Assembly (NCBI RefSeq): GCF_024124665.1 | Contig: NZ_JAMXSB010000002.1 | Coordinates: 186,001 to 250,000 of the forward strand | Direction of reading: 5' to 3' | DNA length: 64,000 nucleotides | Origin: Pleionea sp. CnH1-48 | GTDB lineage: Bacteria; Pseudomonadota; Gammaproteobacteria; Enterobacterales; Kangiellaceae | Part shown: positions 17,980 to 27,279 of the stretch, piece after piece | How positions within the stretch are numbered: the first letter of the stretch is position 1 | Layout: the number at the start of each line of letters is the position of its first letter | The notes under the pieces: generated by a model | The model's database searches: none | Told to the model about the DNA's origin: nothing | Seen by the model: the letters and a program-made list of their open reading frames with translations, nothing else | Translations under genes and position numbers: made by a program

Positions 17980-19803
17980 TTAGTACTCCAATAGGACCGG
18001 ATACTTCAGATAAGCACGGTCATAGAAAGGCGAATGTCGATAAATCCACTGCATTTGCGCTCGCGTATTTTCGGCAAACTCTTTATCAGATTGTTTTTTC
18101 TGCTCAAAGGCTTGCTTCAACTCTGGCTGTTCTGCAAACAACTCGCGCGCCATTGGGATCAATACATAATTTTCGATGTATTCCGTGCGTTGAAAAATCG
18201 AGTTAAAGAATCCCCAACTAAAAAAAGAGTCTGGACCTCGTGGGTCTAATAAGCCGACCACTAAGCGTCCCAAAGGCTGATCGGTTTTCACTTTCATACT
18301 ACCTGCGGGTAAAACAAAGCTTCCTTGGCTACTATCAAAAGTGGAGTTAACCATCTGACGTCCTTCAAAGGGTTTTTCTGCCAGTTTAAAATCTTTGGCA
18401 GATAACTGAGTCGCTTTGATGGTCATCGCTTTGGGTAAAACTTCCATATCAACGCCATGAATCTTCAGACGCTCTATCACTTGCGTGTATTGAGCAGGAA
18501 TGTAAAAACTGCGTGGCGTCTTTACTTCTACCGCAGGTAAACGCGACCAATAAACGGGCAGTTTTTCATAATCATAAGGTTTGCCTGTCCATTCAACATA
18601 AGGCAGTCCAGTCACCTTATCGATGTCGGTTTTATATTCCATCCCCTTCAGAGTAATTAACTCAGGATTGTTAACGTCCGTCTTCCATTTGAGTACCTGT
18701 TTGGCGGGACGCCGTGCGCGATCTTCTGCAATGGCTTTGCGCAAATTTTTGCCGTCTCGAGCCAGTAGTTTGAGCGTTTCTTCAAACATGACATAAGTGC
18801 CGAGAACCCGTTGTTTATAAGGCTTAAGGGAATGATTTTCGATCAATACAGTGGGTAGTTGACGCAGATCACCGTAGCCGTTAGAAAATCGGGGAGACGC
18901 TGTCCAACCAGAAATCCCCTTCTTAAAGTCCATAGAGTCCACACTAAAGATTAAAGGACCACCCAAATGTCCATTGGCTGCCAGCGCTTTATCAACAGAA
19001 GGCCTGAGTCTTTGTTCTAACCAGCGACTGATAGAGGGTGAGTCACCAAAATCGGCATTAAAGCCATAAGTAATATCATATTGATAATCTGCGCCATCGG
19101 TTACATGAGCATCGTAGTATAGATCCGGTTGCCAGATATTGATGGCTCGAATGATATGTTGCAATTCAGGAGTATCTAGCTTGGCATAATCGCGGTTTAA
19201 ATTAAGATTAGATGCATTGGTGCGCCATCCCATATTGTCTGGACCGCGTTGATTAACACGATTTAGCGGACTACGACGCTCATGGCCGTCGACACTGAGA
19301 ATGGGGACAAACAGAATATTTACACCATCTAACAAAGCGCCTTTGTTACCGTGAATGATGTCGCGCAATAACATAAAGCCAGCATCTTTGCCGTCAATTT
19401 CTCCAGAATGAATACCCGCCTGAATTAACAGCGTTGGCTTTTTATTGTTGCGCAAGCTTTGAGCGTCTTTAGCTCCTTGCTGGCTGGCGATAACCATCCA
19501 GATATCACGCTGTTGCGGGCTTTTGCCCAGATTAACTTTTTGTAATCTCGGATCACTGGCAACAAGCTTGTTCATAAATGCAACACTGGCTTCATAATCT
19601 GGAGTTGATGCCAGATCATTTTTTTCGGCCGGTGTTTGCCATGGATTGCTAGCAGGTTGTATTAACGCTTCGCTCGCTCCCTTCCACGCAGGTAAAGGTG
19701 GTAACAAAGAAGACGGCTCAATAGAGGTTGTTGCAGCCGATAACGACAAAGAAAATATACTGGCAGACAAAACTGCGGGCAAAATAGAAAGGCGTTTGCT
19801 CAT
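17980..19803 (-). CDS. Exported M14-family zinc carboxypeptidase
   Basis: A 607-residue protein starting at the ATG at 19803 (GGGA upstream), with signal peptide MSKRLSILPAVLSASIFSLS. The M14 signature is complete: HSGEIDGKD supplies the first His and Glu zinc ligands, YYDAHVTDG the third ligand, and ENHSLKPYK the catalytic Glu. Residues ~70-370 form the peptidase; the rest is a C-terminal extension found in larger secreted M14 proteins. The likely role is extracytoplasmic peptide trimming. An in-frame ATG at 19821 has no ribosome binding site. Monocistronic, with its own strong terminator. Confidence 0.88.
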   Translation of the reverse strand: MSKRLSILPAVLSASIFSLSLSAATTSIEPSSLLPPLPAWKGASEALIQPASNPWQTPAEKNDLASTPDYEASVAFMNKLVASDPRLQKVNLGKSPQQRDIWMVIASQQGAKDAQSLRNNKKPTLLIQAGIHSGEIDGKDAGFMLLRDIIHGNKGALLDGVNILFVPILSVDGHERRSPLNRVNQRGPDNMGWRTNASNLNLNRDYAKLDTPELQHIIRAINIWQPDLYYDAHVTDGADYQYDITYGFNADFGDSPSISRWLEQRLRPSVDKALAANGHLGGPLIFSVDSMDFKKGISGWTASPRFSNGYGDLRQLPTVLIENHSLKPYKQRVLGTYVMFEETLKLLARDGKNLRKAIAEDRARRPAKQVLKWKTDVNNPELITLKGMEYKTDIDKVTGLPYVEWTGKPYDYEKLPVYWSRLPAVEVKTPRSFYIPAQYTQVIERLKIHGVDMEVLPKAMTIKATQLSAKDFKLAEKPFEGRQMVNSTFDSSQGSFVLPAGSMKVKTDQPLGRLVVGLLDPRGPDSFFSWGFFNSIFQRTEYIENYVLIPMARELFAEQPELKQAFEQKKQSDKEFAENTRAQMQWIYRHSPFYDRAYLKYPVLLEY

Positions 19804-19918
19804 GTTCCCAAAAAGCCTCATGTTATTATTGTTGCGCCAAGTCTAACTTGTTTCTACACAGAGCTCTAGCAGATTGTCAGCAGGTTCACAATAGGTAACA
19901 AATTATGACCAAACATAC

Positions 19919-20590
19919 TCAGCGATAGGCCCACGCCATCGGCTTGGGTAGCTGATAGTTAGAAAACTCAATATGCACAACGCGTCTTGGTTTGTTGTTT
20001 AGCGACTTTGACGAAGCATGCAACAATAAAGGACTCATAGCGAGAAGATCGCCCGCCTGTAATGAACAAGATACCGATGACTTTTGTTCAATGTAATCTT
20101 GTTGCTCTGACTCGGACAAACGGCCAAAGAGATGACTGCCAGGAATTACACATAAACACCCATTGCGTTCGTCTTGATCATCAAGGGCGACACGCAAAGT
20201 CACCATTTGTTGTAACACAGCAACCGGAGGTTGAACGTGTAACCGACCTTGTTTGACTCGCCAATTTTTCCATCCAGGAAGATCCTGTTGTGTCGTCACG
20301 GCAACACTCAAATCCTGATGCCAGCTGACTCCCCAGTTACTATCTACGCCCTTATTAAATACGAGAACTCGAACAACACTCACGGGGGCAGTTAACAATT
20401 GTTCAGCAATTTTCTGTAAAGCGTGCGAAGCAACCAACGCTCGAATAGAGTCGCAGGACTCTTCAAGATCTCTTGCACCAGCGCGTCCGCTAAGTTGCGA
20501 GGCCTGTAACTCCTGTTTAACTCGCTCAATGATGTCGCTGTCAACTGCTTGCGAAATAATCACAAAACCCTGACGTAAAAAACTATCCAT
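19919..20590 (-). CDS. Phytanoyl-CoA dioxygenase (PhyH) family protein
   Basis: A 223-residue soluble non-haem Fe(II)/2-oxoglutarate oxygenase. The facial triad is visible as WHQDLSV (His and Asp) and LLLHASSKS (distal His); the 2-oxoglutarate-binding Arg is in KPRRVVHIEF. GSHLFGRL fits the family's PGSH motif. Substrate unknown. It is the only gene on this strand between the M14 peptidase and the divergent EEP gene, 115 bp upstream of the peptidase gene, so the two might be co-transcribed. Confidence 0.82.
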   Translation of the reverse strand: MDSFLRQGFVIISQAVDSDIIERVKQELQASQLSGRAGARDLEESCDSIRALVASHALQKIAEQLLTAPVSVVRVLVFNKGVDSNWGVSWHQDLSVAVTTQQDLPGWKNWRVKQGRLHVQPPVAVLQQMVTLRVALDDQDERNGCLCVIPGSHLFGRLSESEQQDYIEQKSSVSCSLQAGDLLAMSPLLLHASSKSLNNKPRRVVHIEFSNYQLPKPMAWAYR

Positions 20591-20742
20591 CCTGACGCCC
20601 TTCTTTATCTCGGATTACAAACTATCGCCATTCTCAATAATAAAGTACTGCTTTTTTCTTGCAACTTACTGAGTAGCACTTAAGAATGGTATCGATGAGT
20701 TTCGCGCAAACATAATGACATAACGATAAAAGGAAACACTTG

Positions 20743-21753
20743 ATGCAAGCAACAATAAAACGCTTTTTACTGCCTTCTGTTGCAGGATTGGCATTGGTAG
20801 CGTCAGCTCCAACTCTCGCTGACGTTGATCCTGGAACGGTAATGGCGGATATTCCTGGGTTGGTCAGCGACTTATGGCCCAAAGGCAAAAAAAACTCCGG
20901 CGGAAAAACATTTAGTCCAGAAGATATTCCGATGAATAACCAAGGTGAGTTTTCGGTTGTCACCTACAATGTCGATGGCTTTCCTCATTCCATCGGTGGA
21001 AATAAAAACTCAGAATTTAAAGCCATCGTAAAGATCCTAAATACGCTGCCCATTGATATTCTTGTGATGCAAGAGCTGTTCATTAAAGACAAGCATTCGA
21101 AAGTCAAAGATCACCTAAGCGACACGCAATACCCTTATCGTTCAAAACATTTCCGCGGTAATAGAGTGTCTTTTGGCGATGGATTGTTGCGTGTATCACA
21201 ACTTCCTTTTGATAATGCTCATGGTTTTGTGCGCTCAGAATGGCCAAGCTGTTACGATATTGATTGCTACACCGAAAAAGGTTTCACTTTTCAACGTCAC
21301 TACCTGTCAAAAGATCTGACTGTGGATGTCTATAACTTACATAACGATGCAGGTGGACAGGAAGGTGATATCAAAGCGAAAAAGAAGGCCATGGCAGCAC
21401 TGGCTAACTTTATCAACGCGAACTCTGATGGTAACGCGATCATTGTAGCCGGTGACTATAATCTTGGTTGGCATGATCCTGAGTCTCGTCCCAAAGCCGA
21501 AGAGTTTCGCGTTATCATAGAAGACTTTCTCGCAGCAACTAACCTGACTTTTGCCTGCGAAGCTGTTACTGGCAACTTAGACACTTGCACCCATGTCTTT
21601 AATAAACCCGATCATATTGCTTTTCGCGGCAACAATAAGATAAGCCTGGAAGCAATCGACTTAAATTACCTGGACAATTTTAAAGATAATTCAGGCAAAG
21701 ATCTGAGCGACCACTGGCCACTAGAAGCAAGGTTCTATTGGACAAGAAAGTAG
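20743..21753 (+). CDS. Exported EEP-family phosphodiesterase (sphingomyelinase/DNase-I fold)
   Basis: A 336-residue protein from the ATG at 20743 (AAAGGA upstream; a TTG three bases earlier is unlikely). Signal peptide cleaves near APTLADVD. The endonuclease/exonuclease/phosphatase fold is well preserved: VVTYNVDGFP, LVMQELF (metal-binding Glu), YNLHNDAGGQ, VAGDYNLGWHD and SDHWPLEA (catalytic His). Being exported, it is more likely a lipid phosphodiesterase such as sphingomyelinase, or a secreted nuclease, than a DNA-repair enzyme. Together with the PI-PLC-like protein it suggests outer lipid degradation. Confidence 0.85.
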   Translation: MQATIKRFLLPSVAGLALVASAPTLADVDPGTVMADIPGLVSDLWPKGKKNSGGKTFSPEDIPMNNQGEFSVVTYNVDGFPHSIGGNKNSEFKAIVKILNTLPIDILVMQELFIKDKHSKVKDHLSDTQYPYRSKHFRGNRVSFGDGLLRVSQLPFDNAHGFVRSEWPSCYDIDCYTEKGFTFQRHYLSKDLTVDVYNLHNDAGGQEGDIKAKKKAMAALANFINANSDGNAIIVAGDYNLGWHDPESRPKAEEFRVIIEDFLAATNLTFACEAVTGNLDTCTHVFNKPDHIAFRGNNKISLEAIDLNYLDNFKDNSGKDLSDHWPLEARFYWTRK

Positions 21754-21795
21754 TCACGTCTAAAGATAATCATACTTGAAGGAAAGTCGTGCTTG

Positions 21796-21827
21796 AAAGA
21801 AAGTCGTGCCCGAGCGACTTTCTTTTA
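21796..21827. terminator. Bidirectional terminator between convergent genes
   Basis: AAAGAAAGTCG and CGACTTTCTTT form a perfect 11-bp stem around TGCCCGAG, with T-rich flanks. Just before it, CTTGAAGGAAAGTCGTG and CTTGAAAGAAAGTCGTG form a near-exact tandem duplication (21776-21808). Confidence 0.8.
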
Positions 21828-21833
21828 AGTCAT

Positions 21834-22163
21834 TTAAATGTCGAGCAAGTTCTCTATGGAGAGAGTTAATAAACGTACAAGCTCTTCGTCCATGTATTGA
21901 TAATTGTCTTCAATATCTAAAACATGAAGCGTCTTATATTGAAGCAAAGAACCATAAGTCGCCTTTAATCGTTGTTTGTGTTTTTGTTCCATCACAAAGA
22001 TAAGGTCGGCCCACTGTATATCTTTGGCAGTCACCTTACGACGAGCTTTATCACGTGTTCCTGCAGAACGGACAGAATAATCGGCATGTTTACGAAACAA
22101 TGTTTCTGCCGTTGGACTACGCCATTGATTCATACTGCAAATAAATAACAAATTTTTTTTCAT
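21834..22163 (-). CDS. Low-molecular-weight protein tyrosine phosphatase-like protein
   Basis: A 109-residue cytoplasmic protein. The P-loop is CSMNQWRSPTAE (Cys9 to Arg15, Ser16), the C-X5-R motif of this family. It is about 30-40 residues shorter than classical LMW-PTPs, and the usual DP acid loop is not obvious; the DIEDNYQYMDEEL segment is the best candidate for the general acid. Its start overlaps the end of the DUF4166 gene by 4 nt, so the two are translationally coupled. Confidence 0.78.
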   Translation of the reverse strand: MKKNLLFICSMNQWRSPTAETLFRKHADYSVRSAGTRDKARRKVTAKDIQWADLIFVMEQKHKQRLKATYGSLLQYKTLHVLDIEDNYQYMDEELVRLLTLSIENLLDI

Positions 22164-22693
22164 TCTGCCTTCAGCAACCCGCTATAAGAGAGTAACTCAC
22201 CAACCAATGGCATACGAAAACCAACAAAGAAGCGATAACCACCATTCTCTATTCGCTTATAGGCTTTTGACTGTGGAAACAGCCACAAAGGTAAAGGTAA
22301 CCCAAACGCTCGAATACTTAGGCAACGCCAATACCAACCACCGTCTGCAATATCAACGGTTAATCGTAAGGTCAGAGGCCCCGTTGTTTCGATCCAATAA
22401 CCTTTATCGGCGGTTCCTACCGGTGTAAAAACGCTACGCACCCAACTTTGTTGGTTGAAGCATCGATTCCAATGCAGGCCATCGTCTTTGTGTTCAATTT
22501 GAACCTTTAACTCATGCTCCCCTGCCGCTGGAATATTGAGTTTTTGAGCCAGACGACGGGCAATCCATCCAGGCAATCCTTGGGCATATTTTATCTGGAT
22601 AACACCATTCAAAGCCCCTCCGTTTAGATGCAGCTGTTGCATCAGAGGGTGTAACTGCTCAAAATTTGAGCCAAACCATTTTTTTACCAGCAT
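22160..22693 (-). CDS. DUF4166-type protein
   Basis: A 177-residue soluble protein. The pattern LHPLMQQLHLNGGALNGVIQI, then HWNRCFNQQSWVRS, a GPLTLRL strand, the GLPLPLWLFPQSKAYKRIENGGYRFFV block and a final LVGELLSYSGLL follows the DUF4166 family as I know it. In other bacteria this domain often accompanies SDR or saccharopine-dehydrogenase-like proteins; here its partner is the LMW-PTP-like gene, overlapping by 4 nt. Function unknown. Confidence 0.7.
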   Translation of the reverse strand: MLVKKWFGSNFEQLHPLMQQLHLNGGALNGVIQIKYAQGLPGWIARRLAQKLNIPAAGEHELKVQIEHKDDGLHWNRCFNQQSWVRSVFTPVGTADKGYWIETTGPLTLRLTVDIADGGWYWRCLSIRAFGLPLPLWLFPQSKAYKRIENGGYRFFVGFRMPLVGELLSYSGLLKAE

Positions 22694-22769
22694 AAAGCAA
22701 GTACAAGAAAATTATTATTTAACATAAAGCCATTCTAACTTAACCCAAGCCACTTAGTAAAAGGGATAA

Positions 22770-22803
22770 CTCTATGATATAGTGCGAACACAGAGTCATA
22801 GAG
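22770..22803. promoter_or_regulatory. Inverted repeat in divergent promoter region
   Basis: CTCTATGA and TCATAGAG (perfect 8 bp, 18-nt spacing) lie between the DUF4166 gene and the rightward membrane-protein gene, about 35 bp before the latter. Confidence 0.35.
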
Positions 22804-22835
22804 CGACTCAGTGCTTGATTTATAAAGGAAATAAT

Positions 22836-23324
22836 ATGAATGGTTTACGTATTATAAAAGATACGAGCGGCTTGCTTATTCTTGATCGCTCACGTTTGGC
22901 ATGCTTTTTCTCTTTGGTGTTTTACATCGTTTTCTTTTCATTCTGGTATTACACTCTATCAGGTTTTGAACGCACTGAATCTCTAGAGGTAATCATATTT
23001 TGGTTATTCTTTTTAGCCCCTCTTCTGTTTGCAAAGAAAATCATTGATGATGCCATTTCTGTTATAAAAGGTGACCGTCACCAATTTATTAAATCCAGTA
23101 AGCTTTTTATCAACCGAGGAAAAGTCGTTGCCAGGTTTGCACAGATAAGAAATATCACTATTACAGAGAGCACTCGACAAGACAGTGCCAACTCATATGA
23201 GTTATCACTCGAGCTTCATAACAAGAGCATTTCTATCGAGTTCTCTAAATCAGTTTATCATATAGAAAATTTAGCAAAGAAAATTGCTCGAATCACCGAT
23301 GCGCCGATAGAGAAAGTCTATTGA
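22836..23324 (+). CDS. Membrane protein with two helices and a cytosolic C-terminal domain
   Basis: A 162-residue protein from the ATG at 22836, chosen because AAAGGA sits 6 nt upstream; earlier starts have none. Two transmembrane helices at ~22-43 (LACFFSLVFYIVFFSFWYY) and ~55-70 (EVIIFWLFFLAPLLF). The C-terminal ~90 residues are beta-rich and charged (INRGKVVARFAQIRNITITES), resembling a bacterial PH-like domain, though this is a weak call. It lies 51 bp upstream of the DUF4153 gene on the same strand, so likely co-transcribed. Confidence 0.65.
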   Translation: MNGLRIIKDTSGLLILDRSRLACFFSLVFYIVFFSFWYYTLSGFERTESLEVIIFWLFFLAPLLFAKKIIDDAISVIKGDRHQFIKSSKLFINRGKVVARFAQIRNITITESTRQDSANSYELSLELHNKSISIEFSKSVYHIENLAKKIARITDAPIEKVY

Positions 23325-23375
23325 GATTTATAAAGTTAAATAATGCCAACTCACACTTTGGATACGTAGGATATT

Positions 23376-25088
23376 ATGCAAACTCAACCTCTTAATATAC
23401 CCACAAAGTTACTCATTGCCATCGCTCTTGTTCAAGGCCTAATACTATTACTGCTTCATCAGTCAATAGAGTTTAAGTTCTGGCCGTATCAATCGCCTCA
23501 ATGGTTGTTCAGTTTTTACAGTATTGCTCTGGTTGGCCCTCTTCTTCTATTGTTATCCTTGAATCAAAATAATACTAAAGCCATATTGAAGTGGGCGGTT
23601 CCATTTACCCTTATTGCAGGTCTGACGGGATACTATGTGGGATACCAAAAAACACCGCTACCCCATTTGCATTCAGGAGATCTGCTGGCTATCTATGTGA
23701 TGACCATGACGGTAGCCACCTTTAAAGCCTTAATGTATACACAACAGTTTTCTGTTAGCAAACAGGTTAACTACAGCCAGTTGTTTCGTTGGTCATGGCG
23801 AAATTTTTTGACTCTTGCTCTGGCACTTTTGTTCACGCTCTGTTTTTGGGGTGTGCTCATGTTGTGGGCAGGCCTGTTTAAAGCCATTAAGATCAACCTT
23901 TTTTATGATCTCTTTACTGAAAGCTGGTTTTATTATCCAGCACTTTCTCTCGCCCATGGTATGGGAATTGTATTATTCCGGCGTCAGTTTTCTATCATCG
24001 ATACCATCGCACGAATTCAACAAACTTTAATGAAGTTCTTGTTAGTAGTGCTGATTTTTATCTCTATGCTATTTTTAAGCACCCTTCCATTCACTGGCCT
24101 GGATGTGCTTTGGCAATCAGGCGGTAGTTCCCTTATCTTGTGGATGCAGGCCTTAATTCTCTTTGCAGTCAATGCAGTATACCAAGATGATCCCGATACT
24201 CATCCCTATCCTGTATGGCTGCATCGCTACATCTACGCTGGTATCGCACTGCTTCCAATATACAGTTTAATCAGTTTCTACGGGCTAAGCTTGCGTGTGG
24301 AGCAATACGGTTGGAGCATAGCAAGATGCTGGGCATTTTTGTTGTGGGGATTGCTTGCGCTATTTGCAGCTGGATATTTGCTTGGAATCATCCGGCATCG
24401 CGATCGTTGGTTAGATCAGCTCAGTTGGGTTAATGTTCGCATGGGTATCGTTTTGTTGGTTACTCTATTGATGATCAATAGTCCCTTGGTAGACTTTCGT
24501 AAAATCTCTGTTAACAGTCAACTTGCGCGTCTTGAATCCAACGAAGTGTCATTAAAAGAATTTGACCTTAGCTATTTTCGTTACAATCTTGAACGACCAG
24601 GTTACGAAGCGCTTATGGCACTCAAAAAAGAAATCGCAGAGTCCGATCCTGACATTGCTCTTAACATTACTCGTCTTTACCGTAACTTTAATGATGACGA
24701 GGTCTCTTTTAGTAAAGAAGAGTTTGCCAAAGCGGTTCATGTTGTTAATGGAACGGCCCCTGACGATCTAATGGAAGCACTCTATCAACATGTTAAAAGT
24801 CAGAGACTGTGGGGACGTTATACGCCCAAATATTCAATCTACCCCATTGATCTGGACGAAAACGGGGAGCTTGAATATCTGTTCGTGCAAAACAGTTACT
24901 CGGTGTTTTTCACGCTTTACTATCTCGAGGGGAGTCGTTGGAAAAGCCAATCCATGCAATTCACAAAAGGTAAAGGTACAGGCAAGCCTGAACTCTTGCT
25001 GGAGAAGTTAAAAAGCAACGATTTCGAACTAGAAAAACCCAAGTGGCGTAACATTAAGGCCGAAGGTATGACGTTAAAAATGCAATAA
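23376..25088 (+). CDS. DUF4153-type multipass membrane protein
   Basis: A 570-residue protein. The first ~375 residues hold about ten to twelve hydrophobic helices with DUF4153-like blocks (FRWSWRNFLTLALALLFTLCFWGVLMLW and HPYPVWLHRYIYAGIALLPIY; each given only in part). The last ~190 residues are a soluble domain with acidic patches, including DLDENGELEYLF, an EF-hand-like loop. AGGAT precedes the ATG. Function unknown. Confidence 0.75.
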   Translation: MQTQPLNIPTKLLIAIALVQGLILLLLHQSIEFKFWPYQSPQWLFSFYSIALVGPLLLLLSLNQNNTKAILKWAVPFTLIAGLTGYYVGYQKTPLPHLHSGDLLAIYVMTMTVATFKALMYTQQFSVSKQVNYSQLFRWSWRNFLTLALALLFTLCFWGVLMLWAGLFKAIKINLFYDLFTESWFYYPALSLAHGMGIVLFRRQFSIIDTIARIQQTLMKFLLVVLIFISMLFLSTLPFTGLDVLWQSGGSSLILWMQALILFAVNAVYQDDPDTHPYPVWLHRYIYAGIALLPIYSLISFYGLSLRVEQYGWSIARCWAFLLWGLLALFAAGYLLGIIRHRDRWLDQLSWVNVRMGIVLLVTLLMINSPLVDFRKISVNSQLARLESNEVSLKEFDLSYFRYNLERPGYEALMALKKEIAESDPDIALNITRLYRNFNDDEVSFSKEEFAKAVHVVNGTAPDDLMEALYQHVKSQRLWGRYTPKYSIYPIDLDENGELEYLFVQNSYSVFFTLYYLEGSRWKSQSMQFTKGKGTGKPELLLEKLKSNDFELEKPKWRNIKAEGMTLKMQ

Positions 25089-25163
25089 GGAATGACCTTT
25101 GATTAAGGCTGTCGCGGATAGCTTTGAAAAGTCGGAAAATATTGAGCTCAGAACTTAATTAGC

Positions 25164-27152
25164 TTAGGCCTCCTTGATAGGTAGCTTAAGCTTAAAGTAG
25201 GCGCCTGAATCCGAAGGCAAACATTGAATATCGCCGTGCATTTTGGTCATGATGTTATAACAAATATTTAAACCGAGGCCAGTCCCCCCCTGGTTTCGGT
25301 TTGTCGTAAAAAATGGGTCGAACACTTTTTCTTGAACCGACTCATCAACGCCTTTACCAGTATCACGATAATGTAGTTCGATATAGTCACCGTTGCTCTC
25401 TACCTTAATGCTGATCTCACCGCCAGTTTGCTCTCCGAATCCATGAATCACCGAGTTAACGATTAAATTAGTAATCACCTGAGCCAATACACCGGGATAA
25501 GATTCAATATTGAGATCTTCTGAGCAATCAATGGTCACATTATGATTTTTTTGCTTTAAGCGATGATGGAGGTTTTGAGTGATTTCGCCAAGATATTGCT
25601 TTATGTTAAAGCTTCTTTTCTCTTCATTGGTTTGATCAGCCGATACTTGTTTAAAGCTTCGTATAAGCTGACTGGCTCGATTCAAATTTCGACTGATGAT
25701 CGACCCCGACTCCTGAAGATCGATCAATAATTGCTCCAAACTTGACCGTTTAAGTTCACCAGCATCATATTGCTTCTTAAAATGGTCAACAGAGTCGATC
25801 AGATGGCTGACAGAAGTAACCCCAACACCAATAGGCGTATTGATTTCATGAGCAACGCCTGCCACCAATCCACCCAGTGCCGCCATCTTCTCTGCGTTCA
25901 CCAATTGTTCTTGGGTGTCTGTTAATTCTGTATTGATTTTTTCCAGAAGATTGTTTTTTTCTTCCAGCTCAGAATTTGCTCGCTGCTTTATCCGATAACC
26001 GCGATATACCATGACAACACTGATCGCAATGCAGGCAATCACCACAATCGAGCCATACAATGCCATCGACTGGCTTTTAATGATCGAACTTTGGGCCTCA
26101 AGTTCTTCAGACTGTTGCGATACCTTTGTCTGGAAGTTTTCTAACTCTAACCGCTGCTGCTGAAGAGCCTTTTGCTGTTCAAGTAAAATATTCTTGTTGC
26201 TTTCGATAGAAGAAGAAAGCTTACCAATATCGTCCTGCTTCTGCTTAAGTTCAACCTGCCTTGACTGAAGCTTTTTGTTGTAACCATCCAGTTCTGCCCG
26301 GCTTTGCTCTAGTGACTGAGTAAGCTTGTCGTACTCCCCTTTAAGCTCGTTATAGGAACGTTGATAATCTTTAATCGATTTGTCCAAAGTAGTCAGCTTA
26401 AGTTCTTGTTTTGCAAGCTTTTGGTTTTGGGATTCCAGGCGCTTATTTTGAGCACTCAACTTTTTGCTTTGAACATCTAATTGCTTCTGCTTTTGATCAA
26501 CCTTATCTTTTACCTGAGCCAGCTGCGACCGGCTGTTTTCGAGATTGGCTTCCATTTCTTTTAGCAACCCCGCAATCTCGATTTCAGTACCTCCTAACAC
26601 CACAATATCGGAAGATACCTTCAAGCCTTGGTATACGAGGTTATAACGGTTGACTTCAAAGCCTACGCGGCTGTCATCCTCACTGGTAAAGTTGATGCCT
26701 ATCAAAGGTTTTTCTGTCACGCCATCGCTGATTAATAAGACAGGCTGCTTGGCAAGCTTGGTATTAATAGATCTCAGCGCCCCGCCTCTGTCTTTAGCGA
26801 CAACAATGGCGTCTGCGGGAAGTAATTTATCAAGGCTTGTGGTTCGACGTAGTGCAACATTCTGGTTTTTTATCTTGCGGGAGCGCAATTTTTGTAACGC
26901 TTCCCAATATTCATCCTCTGATCCATAGTAGACAACGCGAAAAGACTGGCTATGAGCGCCTTTTGGCCACTCAATATAGCGCATAAAATTATATATATAG
27001 GCAACCTTTATTTGTTCAGAAGACACTGAAGCGCTGGACAGCTGAAGACAGGCAAAGAGCAGGCCAAACAACACAACTCCGCGCATTATAAGCGAGTTTT
27101 GAGCAGTAAACTGAGCGCGAAAGGAACAAAAGTATTGCATAAAAGTGCCCAT
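25164..27152 (-). CDS. YfiR-domain sensor histidine kinase with long periplasmic coiled coil
   Basis: A 662-residue protein. A signal/anchor segment (~22-42) is followed by a YfiR (DUF4154) domain at ~45-185 (QIKVAYIYNFMRYIEWP, GSEDEYWEALQKL, GINFTSEDDSRVGFEVNRYNL). A coiled coil spans ~200-365, then a transmembrane helix (SIVVIACIAISVVMVYRGY). The kinase core follows: H-box GGLVAGVAHEINTPIG, N-box LIVNSVIHGFGE, DTGKGVDESVQ and GGTGLGLNICYNIM. YfiR is best known as a periplasmic repressor of a diguanylate cyclase; here it is fused to a kinase. It diverges from an HD-GYP response regulator, the obvious partner. Start uncertain: 27152 and 27140 are both possible. Confidence 0.88.
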   Translation of the reverse strand: MGTFMQYFCSFRAQFTAQNSLIMRGVVLFGLLFACLQLSSASVSSEQIKVAYIYNFMRYIEWPKGAHSQSFRVVYYGSEDEYWEALQKLRSRKIKNQNVALRRTTSLDKLLPADAIVVAKDRGGALRSINTKLAKQPVLLISDGVTEKPLIGINFTSEDDSRVGFEVNRYNLVYQGLKVSSDIVVLGGTEIEIAGLLKEMEANLENSRSQLAQVKDKVDQKQKQLDVQSKKLSAQNKRLESQNQKLAKQELKLTTLDKSIKDYQRSYNELKGEYDKLTQSLEQSRAELDGYNKKLQSRQVELKQKQDDIGKLSSSIESNKNILLEQQKALQQQRLELENFQTKVSQQSEELEAQSSIIKSQSMALYGSIVVIACIAISVVMVYRGYRIKQRANSELEEKNNLLEKINTELTDTQEQLVNAEKMAALGGLVAGVAHEINTPIGVGVTSVSHLIDSVDHFKKQYDAGELKRSSLEQLLIDLQESGSIISRNLNRASQLIRSFKQVSADQTNEEKRSFNIKQYLGEITQNLHHRLKQKNHNVTIDCSEDLNIESYPGVLAQVITNLIVNSVIHGFGEQTGGEISIKVESNGDYIELHYRDTGKGVDESVQEKVFDPFFTTNRNQGGTGLGLNICYNIMTKMHGDIQCLPSDSGAYFKLKLPIKEA

Positions 27153-27279
27153 TTATAACTATTATTCATAATATAGTTGAAAGTTTCTAATATGAAAAAT
27201 AGCTCGAATGCGCACAACGTACTATAAATATTATTATGATTGTGCGATTACCAACATAATTAAAGAAGATAATCTTAAT

